The notes beneath the pieces were generated by a model. It saw only the letters and a list, made by a program, of their open reading frames with translations. It had not been told where the DNA came from and searched no databases. Below, in pieces: positions 45,236 through 55,300 of a stretch of DNA of 64,000 nt (its first letter is position 1; each line of letters opens with the position of its first letter). The position numbers and the translations under genes are program-made. This DNA is from M3007 sp037445225 (GTDB lineage Bacteria; Bacteroidota; Bacteroidia; Chitinophagales; Saprospiraceae). The stretch covers positions 1 through 64,000 of the forward strand of contig JBBIKW010000010.1 in the NCBI GenBank assembly GCA_037445225.1, given 5' to 3'.

Positions 45236-46320
45236 AACAGCTCGCGCATGTTGGTACTTAGGCCGAAGTGAACGGTGCCGCCGGCGATGTGGTAGGAGGC
45301 GTATCCGAAGTCGACGCGCAAGCGGCTAACGCGGAAGCTGACTCCCGTAGAAAAGCCGGCTAAGCTGCGAAACCCGCGCACCGACAGCTCTCGGCGCCTC
45401 AAGTGGTTGTAGCCCAGACGGATGCGAAAAGACTCCGCGCGCCCTAACAGGAACTCGCCGTTGAAGATGAGGTGTCGGAAAAAGTTATCTACGGCAGGAT
45501 TGCCCGAGGGCTCTCCGCCGACGTCGCCGAAGACGTTGGTTGGGCGCAGAGCGGGGTCGTCGTATCGGATGTCCCACTGGTGTAGGTGGTGCGCGATGAC
45601 GCTGAGCCGAAAGGGTAGGTAGCGCAACCGCTTGCTGATGGCCACCTGTAGGTCGAAGGGTAGGTCTTCCGACTCGTTTTGGTAGCGCCGCAGCTGGGTG
45701 CCGGCATTGCGCACTACGGCCGCGGCAGCAAATAGGCGAGCGGTGTCCTCGTACAGCACGCCTACGTCGGCGCTCAGGGCAGCAGCGCGGTACATATCCA
45801 ACACCGACGTGGCGAAGCGCACATTTAGCCCTAAGGACCATTTCGGACTCAAAGCCCGCGCAGCTCCCAGCGCAAAGGCCGTCTCCGCTGCGCGCACCTG
45901 CCCTTGAATGTTGCCAAACTCGTCGGCCATGGGGATGTCGCCGTATCCGATGTGTTGGATAGCGCCGTGCAGCGTAGTCCCTATGGCTTCTACATGGTGC
46001 GCATATGCCGCATAGCTGTGTCGAATGCCTGCCAGCAGCAGGTGGTGTTGGAGCGAAACCTGGCCGCTCATCGCCGGGTTAAGGGCTGCCGGGTTAAGTG
46101 CCGCCAAGGCAACGTCATCGTCACGCACGCTGAGGTGAACCCCTCCCAGCGCCGTGACGCGCGCTGAAGGGGAGAGGGTGAGGAACTGAAATACGTGGTG
46201 TCCTCCCGTCACTTGGGCCGTTGCCGCAGATATTAAGGCGCTAACAAACCAAGGAATGAGTACAGGGGCGGGCTGCTGTCTCCCAGGACCAAATGAGCGG
46301 TGGTGAAAAGGAATTCGCAT
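45232..46320 (-). CDS. porQ: Type IX secretion system protein PorQ-like outer-membrane beta-barrel
   Basis: 362 residues. A signal peptide (ending near ATAQ) is followed by a FadL/PorV-like barrel. The opening FQFLTLSPSARVTALGG, the NPAALNPAMSGQVSL block and the end GGTVHFGLSTNMRELF are those of PorQ. PorQ belongs to the PorP/PorQ/PorV group of T9SS outer-membrane proteins. Its presence fits the many type A and B cargo proteins in this window. The stop overlaps the glycosyltransferase start; the YwqK-like gene ends 18 bases upstream on the same strand. Confidence 0.88.
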   Translation of the reverse strand: MRIPFHHRSFGPGRQQPAPVLIPWFVSALISAATAQVTGGHHVFQFLTLSPSARVTALGGVHLSVRDDDVALAALNPAALNPAMSGQVSLQHHLLLAGIRHSYAAYAHHVEAIGTTLHGAIQHIGYGDIPMADEFGNIQGQVRAAETAFALGAARALSPKWSLGLNVRFATSVLDMYRAAALSADVGVLYEDTARLFAAAAVVRNAGTQLRRYQNESEDLPFDLQVAISKRLRYLPFRLSVIAHHLHQWDIRYDDPALRPTNVFGDVGGEPSGNPAVDNFFRHLIFNGEFLLGRAESFRIRLGYNHLRRRELSVRGFRSLAGFSTGVSFRVSRLRVDFGYASYHIAGGTVHFGLSTNMRELF

Positions 46321-46338
46321 AGGCGCAGTGAAAAAGCG

Positions 46339-46947
46339 TCAGTGAGTATTGGTGCCGGAGGGCCGCTGCCATATCGTGCGGCATCTGCCCTTTTGGCACC
46401 ACATGAGGCGTTCGAGTTGCCCCAGCGTGTCGTACAGGCGCAAGGTATCGTGTTCGTTGTCGCCTTCTAAGTAGGTACCTTGGGCTTTTATTCGGCCATT
46501 TTCGTACCATTCGGTAAAGGGCCCATTTTCCTCATTGTTGTGCAGCATCACCTTTTCGCGCAGCGTGCCGTTGGGGTACCAGCGCGTGCTGATGCCTTCC
46601 AATACGCCTCGGACAAACGTCTGCTCCAAGTGCTTTTGTCCGTTTTCGAAGTACAAGGTGACGGGGCCGTGGTGGAGGCCCGCTTCGTAATGTTCTACTT
46701 GTTCCGGTTGTCCGTTGCTGTAGTAGAGCGTGCGCACGCCGTGTAAGGTGTCGTTGCGGTAATGTGCTTCCTCGCGCAGTCGCCCCTGTCTGTCGAAGCG
46801 CTGGTAGAGACCGTGTCGAGCGTAATCTCTCTTGCGGCGTTCGAAGCGCTCTCGCTCGCCGTATTCGTTGTAAACCTCTACGGTCTCCACGTCGCTAGCA
46901 CAAGCGGCAAGAAGCAAACACAGGGCAAGGAGAAGCTGTAGACGCAT
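46339..46947 (-). CDS. YwqK/MORN-variant repeat lipoprotein
   Basis: 202 residues from the ATG at 46947. The lipoprotein signal ends LLLAACA. About six repeats of a 20-23 residue unit follow (YYSNGQPEQVEHYEAGLHHG, YFENGQKHLEQ, WYPNGTLRE, WYENGRIKAQ), the MORN_2/YwqK pattern. Databases label the family a toxin-antitoxin protein, but no partner toxin is visible here and a lipoprotein is an unlikely antitoxin. It probably sits in the outer membrane or periplasm and may be co-transcribed with the porQ-like gene 18 bases downstream. Confidence 0.83.
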   Translation of the reverse strand: MRLQLLLALCLLLAACASDVETVEVYNEYGERERFERRKRDYARHGLYQRFDRQGRLREEAHYRNDTLHGVRTLYYSNGQPEQVEHYEAGLHHGPVTLYFENGQKHLEQTFVRGVLEGISTRWYPNGTLREKVMLHNNEENGPFTEWYENGRIKAQGTYLEGDNEHDTLRLYDTLGQLERLMWCQKGRCRTIWQRPSGTNTH

Positions 46948-47011
46948 ATACCTAAATGCTTTTTTGCACTCGGAATAACGCCCGAGCACATGCCGACGTT
47001 TTAGCGGTACT

Positions 47012-47986
47012 TCAAAATCGACCCTCTAAGAAGGCCTGAATTTCGGTAGCGGACAGCTCGGCGGCTTCTTCTTGCGGCCAATGGCCGGTGTTGGGATAGA
47101 TGCGCAGCAGCGAGCGCCGAATGCGGCGGTGGAACTCGTACGCGTATTCGGGCGATAGGACGGCGTCTTCCGCTCCCCATACGATGAGCGTTGGGACATT
47201 GATGCTCTCCACTAAATCGGCAGGAGGGCGATTGTCGCCGGTGCTGGCGCGGTCGGTGAGCGCTTTTCGGTTGCCGCTCCGGCGTAAGAGGTCGTGGTGG
47301 CGGCGCACCAAGCCGTCGGTGACGCGGCTGTCGTCGGCATAGATCTCTTCTAAGAAGGTGCGCACGGCGAAGCGCGGGGTGAGGTGCCAAAGGAGGCGGT
47401 TTAGCAGGGGTGTTCGCGCTATCCACTGCACCAGCGACCTCTTTTTGGGTTCGAAGCCCATGGCGTTGCTCAGTACCAACTTGCGTAGGCGTTGCGGGCG
47501 CTGTGAGGCGTATACCCACGCAATTTGGGCGCCCAACCCATTGCCCGCCAGGTGGAAACGGCGCAGGTGGAGCTTTTGGATAAAGCGCTCCAAAAAGTCT
47601 ACGTACATGAAGGCGCTGTAGCTGCGCTGAGGGTGCGGCCCGGTAAGGCCAAATCCCGGCAAGTCGACGCTGATAACTTGGTAGTGCTTAGAGAGGCTCT
47701 CCGTCCACGCGCTCCACGTGTGCAGGCTGCTGTTGGCGTCGTGCAGCAGGACGATGGGCTCCCCTCGGCCGCTCATGCGGTAGTGCACGATCATGCTGTC
47801 CAGCTCCATAAAGTGCGAGTCGGCAAAGGCGTAGCGCGCTGCAAGCACGTGCGGAGGCAAATCGCTGTACCAATTGAGTACACACCACAGAAGGGCTGCC
47901 GAAGGCAGTACCCAGCGCACCAGCTGCCACAGCTGCATGCGAATGGGGCGCCTCCCCTCAGCGCGAAAAATTAGCCATTTTACCAT
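47012..47986 (-). CDS. Membrane-anchored alpha/beta hydrolase fold protein without the serine nucleophile
   Basis: 324 residues. One N-terminal membrane helix (about 20-42), then an alpha/beta hydrolase domain. The HG-type oxyanion motif reads LLHDANSS. The nucleophile elbow that normally reads GNSxG reads GNGLG, with Gly150 (codon GGG) in place of serine. The acid (VWGAEDAVL) and the histidine (NTGHWPQEE) of the triad are kept. Lack of the nucleophile argues against ordinary esterase activity; a binding role or another chemistry is possible. It starts 7 bases after the DUF4199 gene ends, so they are probably one operon. Confidence 0.85.
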   Translation of the reverse strand: MVKWLIFRAEGRRPIRMQLWQLVRWVLPSAALLWCVLNWYSDLPPHVLAARYAFADSHFMELDSMIVHYRMSGRGEPIVLLHDANSSLHTWSAWTESLSKHYQVISVDLPGFGLTGPHPQRSYSAFMYVDFLERFIQKLHLRRFHLAGNGLGAQIAWVYASQRPQRLRKLVLSNAMGFEPKKRSLVQWIARTPLLNRLLWHLTPRFAVRTFLEEIYADDSRVTDGLVRRHHDLLRRSGNRKALTDRASTGDNRPPADLVESINVPTLIVWGAEDAVLSPEYAYEFHRRIRRSLLRIYPNTGHWPQEEAAELSATEIQAFLEGRF

Positions 47987-47993
47987 AGGCAGC

Positions 47994-48515
47994 TTATCGG
48001 AAGGTGCGCCTAAAGAACACTGTCAGAGCCGCTAAAGCGAAGCCGCCCACGGCTCCCATGCCAAAGCGCAACAGTATGGGACCCAGCGGTTGCACGGGGT
48101 GCGCCAATGCCTTTTCTATCTCGGCCAATCCCTCCCGCAACTGATTGGCCCATTGCGGGTCGCCCGCCCCGCGAGCCAGTTGTGCTTCTACGGTCGCCTT
48201 TTGGGCCAACAGCTCCATCCGAACCAGCTCCGGATCGGCTAAGTGGAGCCCGTAGTAAAAGAGCCAATAGGCTAAGTTGATGAGGATAAACACAGCAAAG
48301 GGAGCGCGCACCTGATGGCGAAACGCTCTCTCGACACCATACAGGGCATCGTCGGCGCGCGCCGCCCAGTACATAAACCCCAAGTAGAGCGCCATAGAGG
48401 CCCATTGCCCTACCGGATGGATGAACACTTCTCGCCCTAATCCATACAACAGGGCAAAGTAGCCTACGACAGCCACTCCGCCTAAAATGCCGTTTCGCAA
48501 GATGTGGTTTTCCAT
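47994..48515 (-). CDS. DUF4199 membrane protein
   Basis: 173 residues with four predicted membrane helices (about 8-28, 37-55, 75-95 and 148-170). The large cytoplasmic or periplasmic loop between helices 3 and 4 is helical and rich in Ala and Glu. This matches the DUF4199 layout, a Bacteroidota family of unknown function. A TACTTTTG box (48553-48560) lies 38 bases upstream. It probably forms an operon with the hydrolase-like gene. Confidence 0.78.
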   Translation of the reverse strand: MENHILRNGILGGVAVVGYFALLYGLGREVFIHPVGQWASMALYLGFMYWAARADDALYGVERAFRHQVRAPFAVFILINLAYWLFYYGLHLADPELVRMELLAQKATVEAQLARGAGDPQWANQLREGLAEIEKALAHPVQPLGPILLRFGMGAVGGFALAALTVFFRRTFR

Positions 48516-48552
48516 AAAAAATTGAACGCGCTAAGGCACTGCGCTGGCGCCG

Positions 48553-48560
48553 CAAAAGTA
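48553..48560 (-). promoter_or_regulatory. TACTTTTG box upstream of the DUF4199 gene
   Basis: An exact TAnnTTTG element on the minus strand between the MoxR gene and the DUF4199 gene, 38 bases before the start at 48515. Confidence 0.45.
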
Positions 48561-48610
48561 AGGCGGTCGGCGTGACTGCAGAGGGAGGCTGTTTTTTAGG
48601 AGAGCGCTTC

Positions 48611-49609
48611 TTAAGGGACCTCCACCGTGCTTAAGATTTTTTGAATGATATCCTCCTGCTGGATGTTTTCGGCCTCTGCTTCATACGTCAGCCCAATGCG
48701 GTGGCGCAAGGCGTCGTAGGCAACGGCGCGCACGTCTTCGGGGACGACATAGCCTCGGCGGCGCAGAAAAGCCAAAGCGCGCGCCGCTTGGCTGAGGGCA
48801 ATGCTGGCCCGAGGAGAGGCGCCATACGCGATGAGCGGGCTCAGACCTTTTAGTCCGTAATCGCCTGGGCGGCGGGTGGCGGCGACGACGTCGAGAATAT
48901 AGTCCTCGATTTTCTCGTCCATGTAAATCTGATGCATCACCTCGCGCGCGCTCAGCAGGGTGTTTCGCGAGACAACCGGATGCACCTGTGGCCATTGCGC
49001 TGCCAAGTTGAGGCGCACAATCTGCCGCTCTTCTTCTTTAGACGGATAGTCCAGCTTTACTTTTAACAAAAAGCGGTCTACTTGGGCTTCGGGCAGCGGA
49101 TAGGTACCCTCTTGTTCAATGGGGTTCTGTGTGGCCAAGACGAGAAAGGGCTCTTCTAAGGTAAAGGTCTCGTTGCCGATGGTAACTTGCCGCTCTTGCA
49201 TGGCTTCCAACAGGGCGCTTTGCACTTTGGCCGGCGCGCGGTTGATCTCATCGGCCAGCACGAAATGGGCGAAAATAGGGCCTTTGCGCACCGTAAACGC
49301 CGCCTGTACGGGGTTGTAGATCATAGTGCCGACCACATCAGCGGGCAGCAAGTCCGGTGTAAACTGGATGCGGCTGAAACGAGCGTCAACCGCTTGCGCG
49401 AGGGTCTTGATGGCCAGTGTCTTGGCCAAGCCCGGCATACCCTCCAACAGGATATGCCCGCGCGCTAACAGGCCGATGAGTAAGCGTTCGAGCATAACCC
49501 TTTGCCCTACAATGACTTTATCGGTCTCTGCAAAGAGTGCTTCCACAAAAGCGCTCGCCTGTTGGATGCGCTCGTGCAGGGCATCGATGTCTACTGGAGA
49601 TGACGGCAT
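48611..49609 (-). CDS. MoxR-family AAA+ ATPase
   Basis: 332 residues from the ATG at 49609. The Walker A motif is GMPGLAKT, as usual in MoxR proteins, and Walker B is VLADEINRA; the sensor and arginine-finger blocks (ATQNPIEQEGTYPLPEAQ) and the C-terminal helical lid are complete. MoxR ATPases work as chaperones with VWA-domain proteins. The VWA/TPR pair at 20161-21800 is 27 kb away, so a link is possible but not shown by location. A TACCTTTG box lies 20 bases upstream of the start. Confidence 0.94.
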   Translation of the reverse strand: MPSSPVDIDALHERIQQASAFVEALFAETDKVIVGQRVMLERLLIGLLARGHILLEGMPGLAKTLAIKTLAQAVDARFSRIQFTPDLLPADVVGTMIYNPVQAAFTVRKGPIFAHFVLADEINRAPAKVQSALLEAMQERQVTIGNETFTLEEPFLVLATQNPIEQEGTYPLPEAQVDRFLLKVKLDYPSKEEERQIVRLNLAAQWPQVHPVVSRNTLLSAREVMHQIYMDEKIEDYILDVVAATRRPGDYGLKGLSPLIAYGASPRASIALSQAARALAFLRRRGYVVPEDVRAVAYDALRHRIGLTYEAEAENIQQEDIIQKILSTVEVP

Positions 49610-49628
49610 ACGGCACGATGGTTGTCGG

Positions 49629-49636
49629 CAAAGGTA
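49629..49636 (-). promoter_or_regulatory. TACCTTTG box upstream of the MoxR gene
   Basis: An exact TAnnTTTG element on the minus strand, 20 bases before the ATG at 49609. It rules out the longer in-frame start at 49651. Confidence 0.55.
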
Positions 49637-49698
49637 AACGCCGCCGCTCACAGCTCAGACTGCAAGCGGGCGCTCGACTCTTTTTTTCAAAAAAAACG

Positions 49699-49706
49699 TA
49701 TCTTTG
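49699..49706 (+). promoter_or_regulatory. TATCTTTG box upstream of the second sigma factor gene
   Basis: An exact TAnnTTTG element on the plus strand, 52 bases before the ATG at 49758, supporting that start over an upstream in-frame TTG at 49704. Confidence 0.5.
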
Positions 49707-49757
49707 AGAAACTTTTTGAATGCCCCTTCTGGTTATCCCGAAACAAAGAAATTCCAT

Positions 49758-50327
49758 ATGGAGAGTTCGGAACGACACCAGACCCCGTTTCAAGCCCTCT
49801 TCGAACGCGAGTTTGTGCCGCACATAGATGCGGTATATCGCTACGCGTATCGTTTGACGCGCGATCATGCAAAAGCGGAGGATCTCCTGCAAGAAACCTT
49901 CCTTCGCGCCTGGCGGTTTATCGATCGCTATCGAGAGGGCACGAACCCCAGAGCTTGGCTTTTCAAGATCTGTTACCGCTTGTTCGCCAACAATTATCGC
50001 TCAAACAAGGGATATTCCACCTTCAACTACGAGGAATGGGCGCGCACCCCGGATGCAAGGGCATATGATGCGAAGCGAACGGTCTCGGTCTGTGAAAACG
50101 ACTTGAGCGAAGAACTTCTATCTGCTCTGCATCAGTTGAGTGAGCGGGCTCGCCACGCTCTCTTTCTCTTAGCCGAAGGATATTCCTACAAGGAAATCAG
50201 CGAGGAATTAGGTGTTCCTATCAACACAGTGCGCACGACTATACACCGCGCACGGGAAAGACTTGCCCGTCGCTTTCTCCACCTGAAACGTGTAAGGTGG
50301 GTGGTTTGGGTTGAGGAAACAGAATAA
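49758..50327 (+). CDS. ECF-type RNA polymerase sigma factor
   Basis: 189 residues from the ATG at 49758. Region 2 shows RLTRDHAKAEDLLQETFLRAW and the NPRAWLFKICYRLFAN block; region 4 shows LAEGYSYKEISEELGVPINT and VRTTIHRARERLARRF (written as separate motifs). It resembles RpoE/SigH-like group sigma factors of Bacteroidota. A small unknown gene follows after 10 bases and may encode its regulator. The gene is divergent from moxR with a promoter box on each strand in the gap. Confidence 0.94.
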   Translation: MESSERHQTPFQALFEREFVPHIDAVYRYAYRLTRDHAKAEDLLQETFLRAWRFIDRYREGTNPRAWLFKICYRLFANNYRSNKGYSTFNYEEWARTPDARAYDAKRTVSVCENDLSEELLSALHQLSERARHALFLLAEGYSYKEISEELGVPINTVRTTIHRARERLARRFLHLKRVRWVVWVEETE

Positions 50328-50337
50328 TTGAGTACGA

Positions 50338-50670
50338 ATGAAAAGTCCTGCTGTGTTGCGCAGTAGGGCTTTCCTACGTCTTTTGAACTTGGTATTGCTG
50401 TCAAAAAAAACGGATGCTATGAAGCGCAATGGAGGAATTCCTGCCCCCAGTGTGGACAATGCTGCTGAGAAAGTTAAATTTAAATCGAAATGTCGAGATG
50501 TTGTACCGTCAGAAGAGGACACGGAGGATATAGCCCTATCTCCACCGACTAATTTCGATTTGGAAGTAGAGCACTTGCGCACTTTTCTGCAGCGCCGTCT
50601 ACCTAGTCCTAAGGCACCTGAGCACGTAAGGGCGTGGATACGCGAATTGCCTTATTGGGACCCAAAGTAA
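50338..50670 (+). CDS. Small unknown protein following the sigma factor
   Basis: 110 residues from the ATG at 50338, or 83 residues from the ATG at 50419. The first 30 residues of the long form are basic and hydrophobic, the middle is polar and disordered, and the end (LRTFLQRRLPSPKAPEHVRAWI) resembles the C-terminal tail of small cytoplasmic anti-sigma factors. There is no zinc-binding HxxxCxxC motif. It starts 10 bases after the sigma gene and is followed by a terminator, so the two form one operon. An anti-sigma role is an inference from position and the tail only. Confidence 0.6.
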   Translation: MKSPAVLRSRAFLRLLNLVLLSKKTDAMKRNGGIPAPSVDNAAEKVKFKSKCRDVVPSEEDTEDIALSPPTNFDLEVEHLRTFLQRRLPSPKAPEHVRAWIRELPYWDPK

Positions 50671-50671
50671 A

Positions 50672-50730
50672 AAAAGCGCCTTGCCCACTTTGCTGTTTTT
50701 GAAATAAGGGTGAGCAAGGCGTTTTGCTTT
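50672..50730. terminator. Bidirectional terminator between the sigma operon and aminopeptidase P
   Basis: CGCCTTGC (50677-50684) pairs with GCAAGGCG (50714-50721), extended by a few pairs with a mismatch. A-rich sequence on the left and T-rich sequence (GTTTTGCTTTTT) on the right make it work in both directions for the two convergent genes. Confidence 0.75.
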
Positions 50731-50738
50731 TTGGGACA

Positions 50739-52127
50739 TTAGGCGCACCGCAGGGCTTCTACTTCGGCAATTGTCTTAGGCACTGGGCGCCCAAGGAGGC
50801 GGTATCCGTTTGGTGTGATGAGCACGTTGTCTTCTATCCGGATGCCGCCGAAATTGCGATAGTGACGCAGGGCTTCATAGCGAATGAAGGCAGCGCAGTG
50901 GCCGGCGCGCTTCCATCGGTCGATGAGCTGAGGTATGAAGTAGATGCCCGGCTCGACGGTAAGTACAAAGCCCGGCTCTAATTCGCGCGCCAGGCGTAGG
51001 TAGGCTAAGCCAAACTGGGTACTTCGCCGAACGGTGTCGGAGTAGCCGACGTAGTCTTCTCCCAAGTTTTCCATGTCGTGCACGTCTAGCCCGAGCATGT
51101 GCCCCAAGCCGTGGGGGAAGAAGAGGGCATGAGCGCCCTGGGCTACGGCTTCCTCCGCATCGCCTTGCATGATGCCGACCGCTTTAAGCCCTTCTGCGAT
51201 GCGGTGTGCTGCCGCCAGATGGACGTCTCGATAGCGAACACCGGGGCGCAAGAGGGAAAAGGCGTGGTGTTGAGCGTCCAGAACGATTTGATAGATATCG
51301 CGCTGTTTGGTAGAAAAGCGCGCATTGACGGGAAAGGTGCGGGTGAGGTCGCCGGCGTAATGTCTGTCCGTTTCGGCTCCGAAGTCGCCCAACACTAAGT
51401 GTCCGGGCTGCAAGGCGTTGCCGTAGTAGTGGTTGTGGAGGATTTGTCCCCGTACCGTTAAGATGACGGGGTAGGCAACGCGCGCCCCTGCACTTAGCGC
51501 CATGCCTTCGACGAGGCCAGCTAGCTCGGCTTCCAGCTGCCCTGGGCGCGCCGCCTTCATAGCGGCCTCGTGCATGACGCCGCTGAGGTCTACGGCGCGC
51601 TCGATCTCGCGCACCTCCTCCTCCGACTTGTACGAGCGCTGAGCCACCACCGCTCGAATGAGCGCCTCAGAGGCCGTGGTTTTTTGCTTTGCCGGAGCGA
51701 TGTTGAGCCAGTCCTTCAACCACAGTTGGTGCTCTGGGCGATAAGGCGGCAGAAAGTGCAAGGACTGACCGCTGCGGCGCGCTTTTTTTAGGAAGCCACT
51801 TAGGCGCCTCAGGGGCATTACCTCGCGCACGCCTACCTTTTCGGCTAAGGTGCGCAGCCGGTGTTGGTCGCCCATCCAGACGATATCTTCTATGGTCAGA
51901 TCGTCGCCAAAGAGGATATCCCGGTCAGCATCGATGTCGACAACTGCCACCAGGCCCGGTTGGTCGATGCCGAAGTAGTACAGAAAGGTACTGTCTTGCC
52001 GAAAAGGATAGGGATTGCCCGCGTAGTTCATGCCTACTTCGCGGTTTCCGAGCAAGAGCACTAAACCTTTGCCCAAGGTGCGGCGCAGCTGAGCGCGGCG
52101 CTCGATATACGTCTGGGTAGAAAACAT
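50739..52127 (-). CDS. Xaa-Pro aminopeptidase (aminopeptidase P, M24B)
   Basis: 462 residues from the ATG at 52127; the longer reading from 52229 adds an N-terminus without family similarity. The N-terminal domain is of the AMP_N type (NYAGNPYPFRQDSTFLYYFG). The pita-bread catalytic domain has the five metal ligands in VLGDFGAE, YAGDLTRTFPV, HGLGHMLGLDVHD, TVEPGIYF and RIEDNVLIT. It removes N-terminal residues preceding proline. Monocistronic. Confidence 0.94.
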   Translation of the reverse strand: MFSTQTYIERRAQLRRTLGKGLVLLLGNREVGMNYAGNPYPFRQDSTFLYYFGIDQPGLVAVVDIDADRDILFGDDLTIEDIVWMGDQHRLRTLAEKVGVREVMPLRRLSGFLKKARRSGQSLHFLPPYRPEHQLWLKDWLNIAPAKQKTTASEALIRAVVAQRSYKSEEEVREIERAVDLSGVMHEAAMKAARPGQLEAELAGLVEGMALSAGARVAYPVILTVRGQILHNHYYGNALQPGHLVLGDFGAETDRHYAGDLTRTFPVNARFSTKQRDIYQIVLDAQHHAFSLLRPGVRYRDVHLAAAHRIAEGLKAVGIMQGDAEEAVAQGAHALFFPHGLGHMLGLDVHDMENLGEDYVGYSDTVRRSTQFGLAYLRLARELEPGFVLTVEPGIYFIPQLIDRWKRAGHCAAFIRYEALRHYRNFGGIRIEDNVLITPNGYRLLGRPVPKTIAEVEALRCA

Positions 52128-52353
52128 GACAGCGGTAGTTGATGCGCGGCAAATATCGAAAAACTGGGAGTGGTGGCTTAAAAAGGAGTGCTCTTGCCTA
52201 AACCTTTGGACGCAACAGGTCATTTGCAAACTTCGTACTGGGAAAGAACGGAAAATAGGTGTAGTAATAATTTTAAGAAAGGATTATATACTTTAGCGTT
52301 GCTTTTAATCGCCCTTTTATGCTTTTCGTTTTGCACTAAAACGGTTTTATATC

Positions 52354-55300
52354 ATGAAATTAGGCTACCATGGGTGGATGCTTTTTTGTTTAGGGCTTAT
52401 CGGGTTCCGGGCACAGGGCCAATGTCCGCCGCCGGGTTTTCCCGATGCGGGCAATACTTGCCCGCAGGCACCCATCCTGTGTGAAAATCTGGATGGTTAC
52501 TGCAACACCATCAACAATAACAACACGCCGCAGAGCTTTCCCGGCTGCCCCGGCTGGCAGCTGAACAACGACGAGTGGTTTGCCTTTTTTGCGGGCACTA
52601 CCAGCATCACCATCCAAGTGACGCCCAGCAACTGTACCCAAGGGCCGAATATGGGGTTACAGGCGGGGATTTATGCCGGCTGTGGGCCGCCCTGGCAGCC
52701 CATGGATCTTCAGTGTGCCTGCACTCAAAACCCATTTGTATTGTCTGCCAATAATTTTGTCGTAGGTCAGGTGTATTATTTTGTCATTGACGGCTGTGCC
52801 GGCAACGTCTGCGACTACAGCATCGACGTGCTGTCGGGCTCTACCGTGGGGGTTCCGCCAGAAGACCCAGGCCCTATCAACGGGACAACGCCGGTCTGTC
52901 AGGGCTCTTCTACACCTTTCGATATTGCGCCGGTGACTGCCGCAACGGTTTACACGTGGACACTCACGCCTTCTAGCGCCGGCACCATCAACGGGCAAGG
53001 CTCGCGCAACATCACAGTCAACTGGTCGCCCAACTACAGCGGGCCAGTGGAGTTGTGCGTTCAAGTGTCGAACCTGTGTTATTCCAACCCAAACACCCAA
53101 TGTTTTGAGATCGAAGTGATTGAGCGCCCCACTGCCCAGATATCCGGCAGCGGCGTCATTTGTGCCGACAACCCGCAGCCCATCGACCTCACTGTATCCT
53201 TTACCGGGGAAGGCCCCTGGGTATTTACCTACGCCATCAACGGCAACAACCAACCCCCCATTACTACCAGCGAAAACCCCTACACCCTACAGGCCTCCCA
53301 ACCGGGTACCTATACTTTAGTAAGCGTAAGCACTCAAATTGGCAACTGTACCGGTACCGTTTCCGGATCGGCCACAGTTACCCAGATTAACTTGAATGCT
53401 CAGGCAGTGCCTACCAACGAACAGTGTGGCGTAGGCAACGGCTCTATCACACTTAACTACGGCGGCGGCAACGCGCCCTACACTTTCGAATGGTCGAATG
53501 GCGCTAATACGCAAAACCTGAATAATCTGTCGGCTGGTGAGTATACAGTCACTGTAACCGACGACAACGGCTGTACGGTGGTGCGCACAGCTGTGGTGGA
53601 AGACGAGCTGCTCAACATTGTCATCAATGGCAGCGTCCAACCCAACACTACGTGTATCGGCGGCAATGGGGCCATCAACACCAGCGTCAGTCCAACAGGG
53701 ACGTATACCTATCAGTGGTCTAACGGCGAGACGACCTCCAGCATTAATAACTTAGAACCGGGAACTTACACCGTGACCGTAACTACGGGCGTCACCTGTA
53801 CGGGTACAGCCGAATTTACGGTAGATGATCAGCCCAACACACCTAACCTGAGCGCGACGGCGGTAAACACCTCCTGCGACTTGCCCAACGGAAGCATCAA
53901 TCTGACGGTGAGCGGCGGCGTGTCGCCCTACACCTTTTTGTGGTCGAATGGTGCGCAAACAGAAGACTTGACCGGCATTTCGGCGGGCCTCTACGAGGTC
54001 GTCGTTACTGGAGTCAACGGCTGTACGGCAACGCTGGAGATAGCAGTCGACAACGAAAACCCGCCGATAAATATCGACGGTACAGTCTTGGCGAACACCA
54101 CCTGTATCGGCGGTAACGGAAGCATCAACCTCTCCGTATCGCCTGCCGGTACGTACACCTACAGCTGGTCGACCGGAGCCAATACACCTAATGTGAACAA
54201 TTTGCCTCCAGGTACTTACACTGTCACCGTAAGTGCGGGAGGTTCCTGCACCGAGACCGCCGAGTTTGAAGTGCCGGATGAACCGTTAACGCCCAACATC
54301 AGTGCGAGCATTTCCGCCAGCACGTGTGAGTTGCCCAACGGCAGCATTTCGCTGAGCGTATCGGGCGGACAAGCGCCCTACACGTTTCTCTGGTCGACTG
54401 GAGCCACCACACAAAACTTAAACAATATCCCGGCAGGGGCATATACAGTGACTGTCACGGGCGCCAACGGCTGTACAGCGGAAGAAACCTTCGACGTCGA
54501 CAACGAAAACCCGCCGATAAGCATCGACGGTACAGTCTTGGCGAACACCACCTGTATCGGAGGGAACGGAAGCATTACTACTGCGGTTTCGCCCTCGGGC
54601 AGCTATACGTACACGTGGTCAACCGGTGCTAATATGCCCAACCTGAACAACTTACCGGCCGGCACATACACCGTTACTGTAAGTGCTGGTGGGGCGTGCA
54701 CTGAGACCGCCGAGTTTGAGGTGCCCGATGAACCCAATACGCCCAACCTTTCAGCCAATGCCACACCCAGCACGTGCGAATTGCCCAACGGCAGTATTAG
54801 CCTAAGCGTGTCGGGCGGACAAGCGCCCTACGCCTTCCTCTGGTCGACAGGAGCTACCACGCAAAACCTGACCAATGTCTCTTCCGGCACGTATACCGTA
54901 ACCGTCACGGGCGCTAACGGCTGTACCGCGGTGGAAGAGGTAGCGGTGGACAATGAAAACCCGCCTATCGATGTCTTTGCCAACATTCAGCCCAACACGC
55001 GCTGCGTGGGCGGCAACGGCAGTATTTCCATCGTCGTCAGTCCCCCCAATCCGGCCTATACTTTCCAATGGTCGACCGGAGCCACTACGCCAAATATCGC
55101 CAACCTGCCGGGCGGCATCTACACCCTTACGGTCAACGGAGGGGGGGCTTGCGTGGAGACGTTCTCGTTTGAGGTACCCGATGAGCCCATAGAACCCTTC
55201 CTATCGTTCTCCCAGACCAATGCTACCTGTGGACTGAGCAACGGAAGCATCAGCGCCAGCGCCTCTGGCGGAGCACCTCCTTACTCCTTCCAGTGGTCGA

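Noticed and set aside
46339..46947. YwqK-like gene as half of a toxin-antitoxin system
   Set aside because: It has a lipoprotein signal and no toxin gene beside it; the family name is an annotation legacy.
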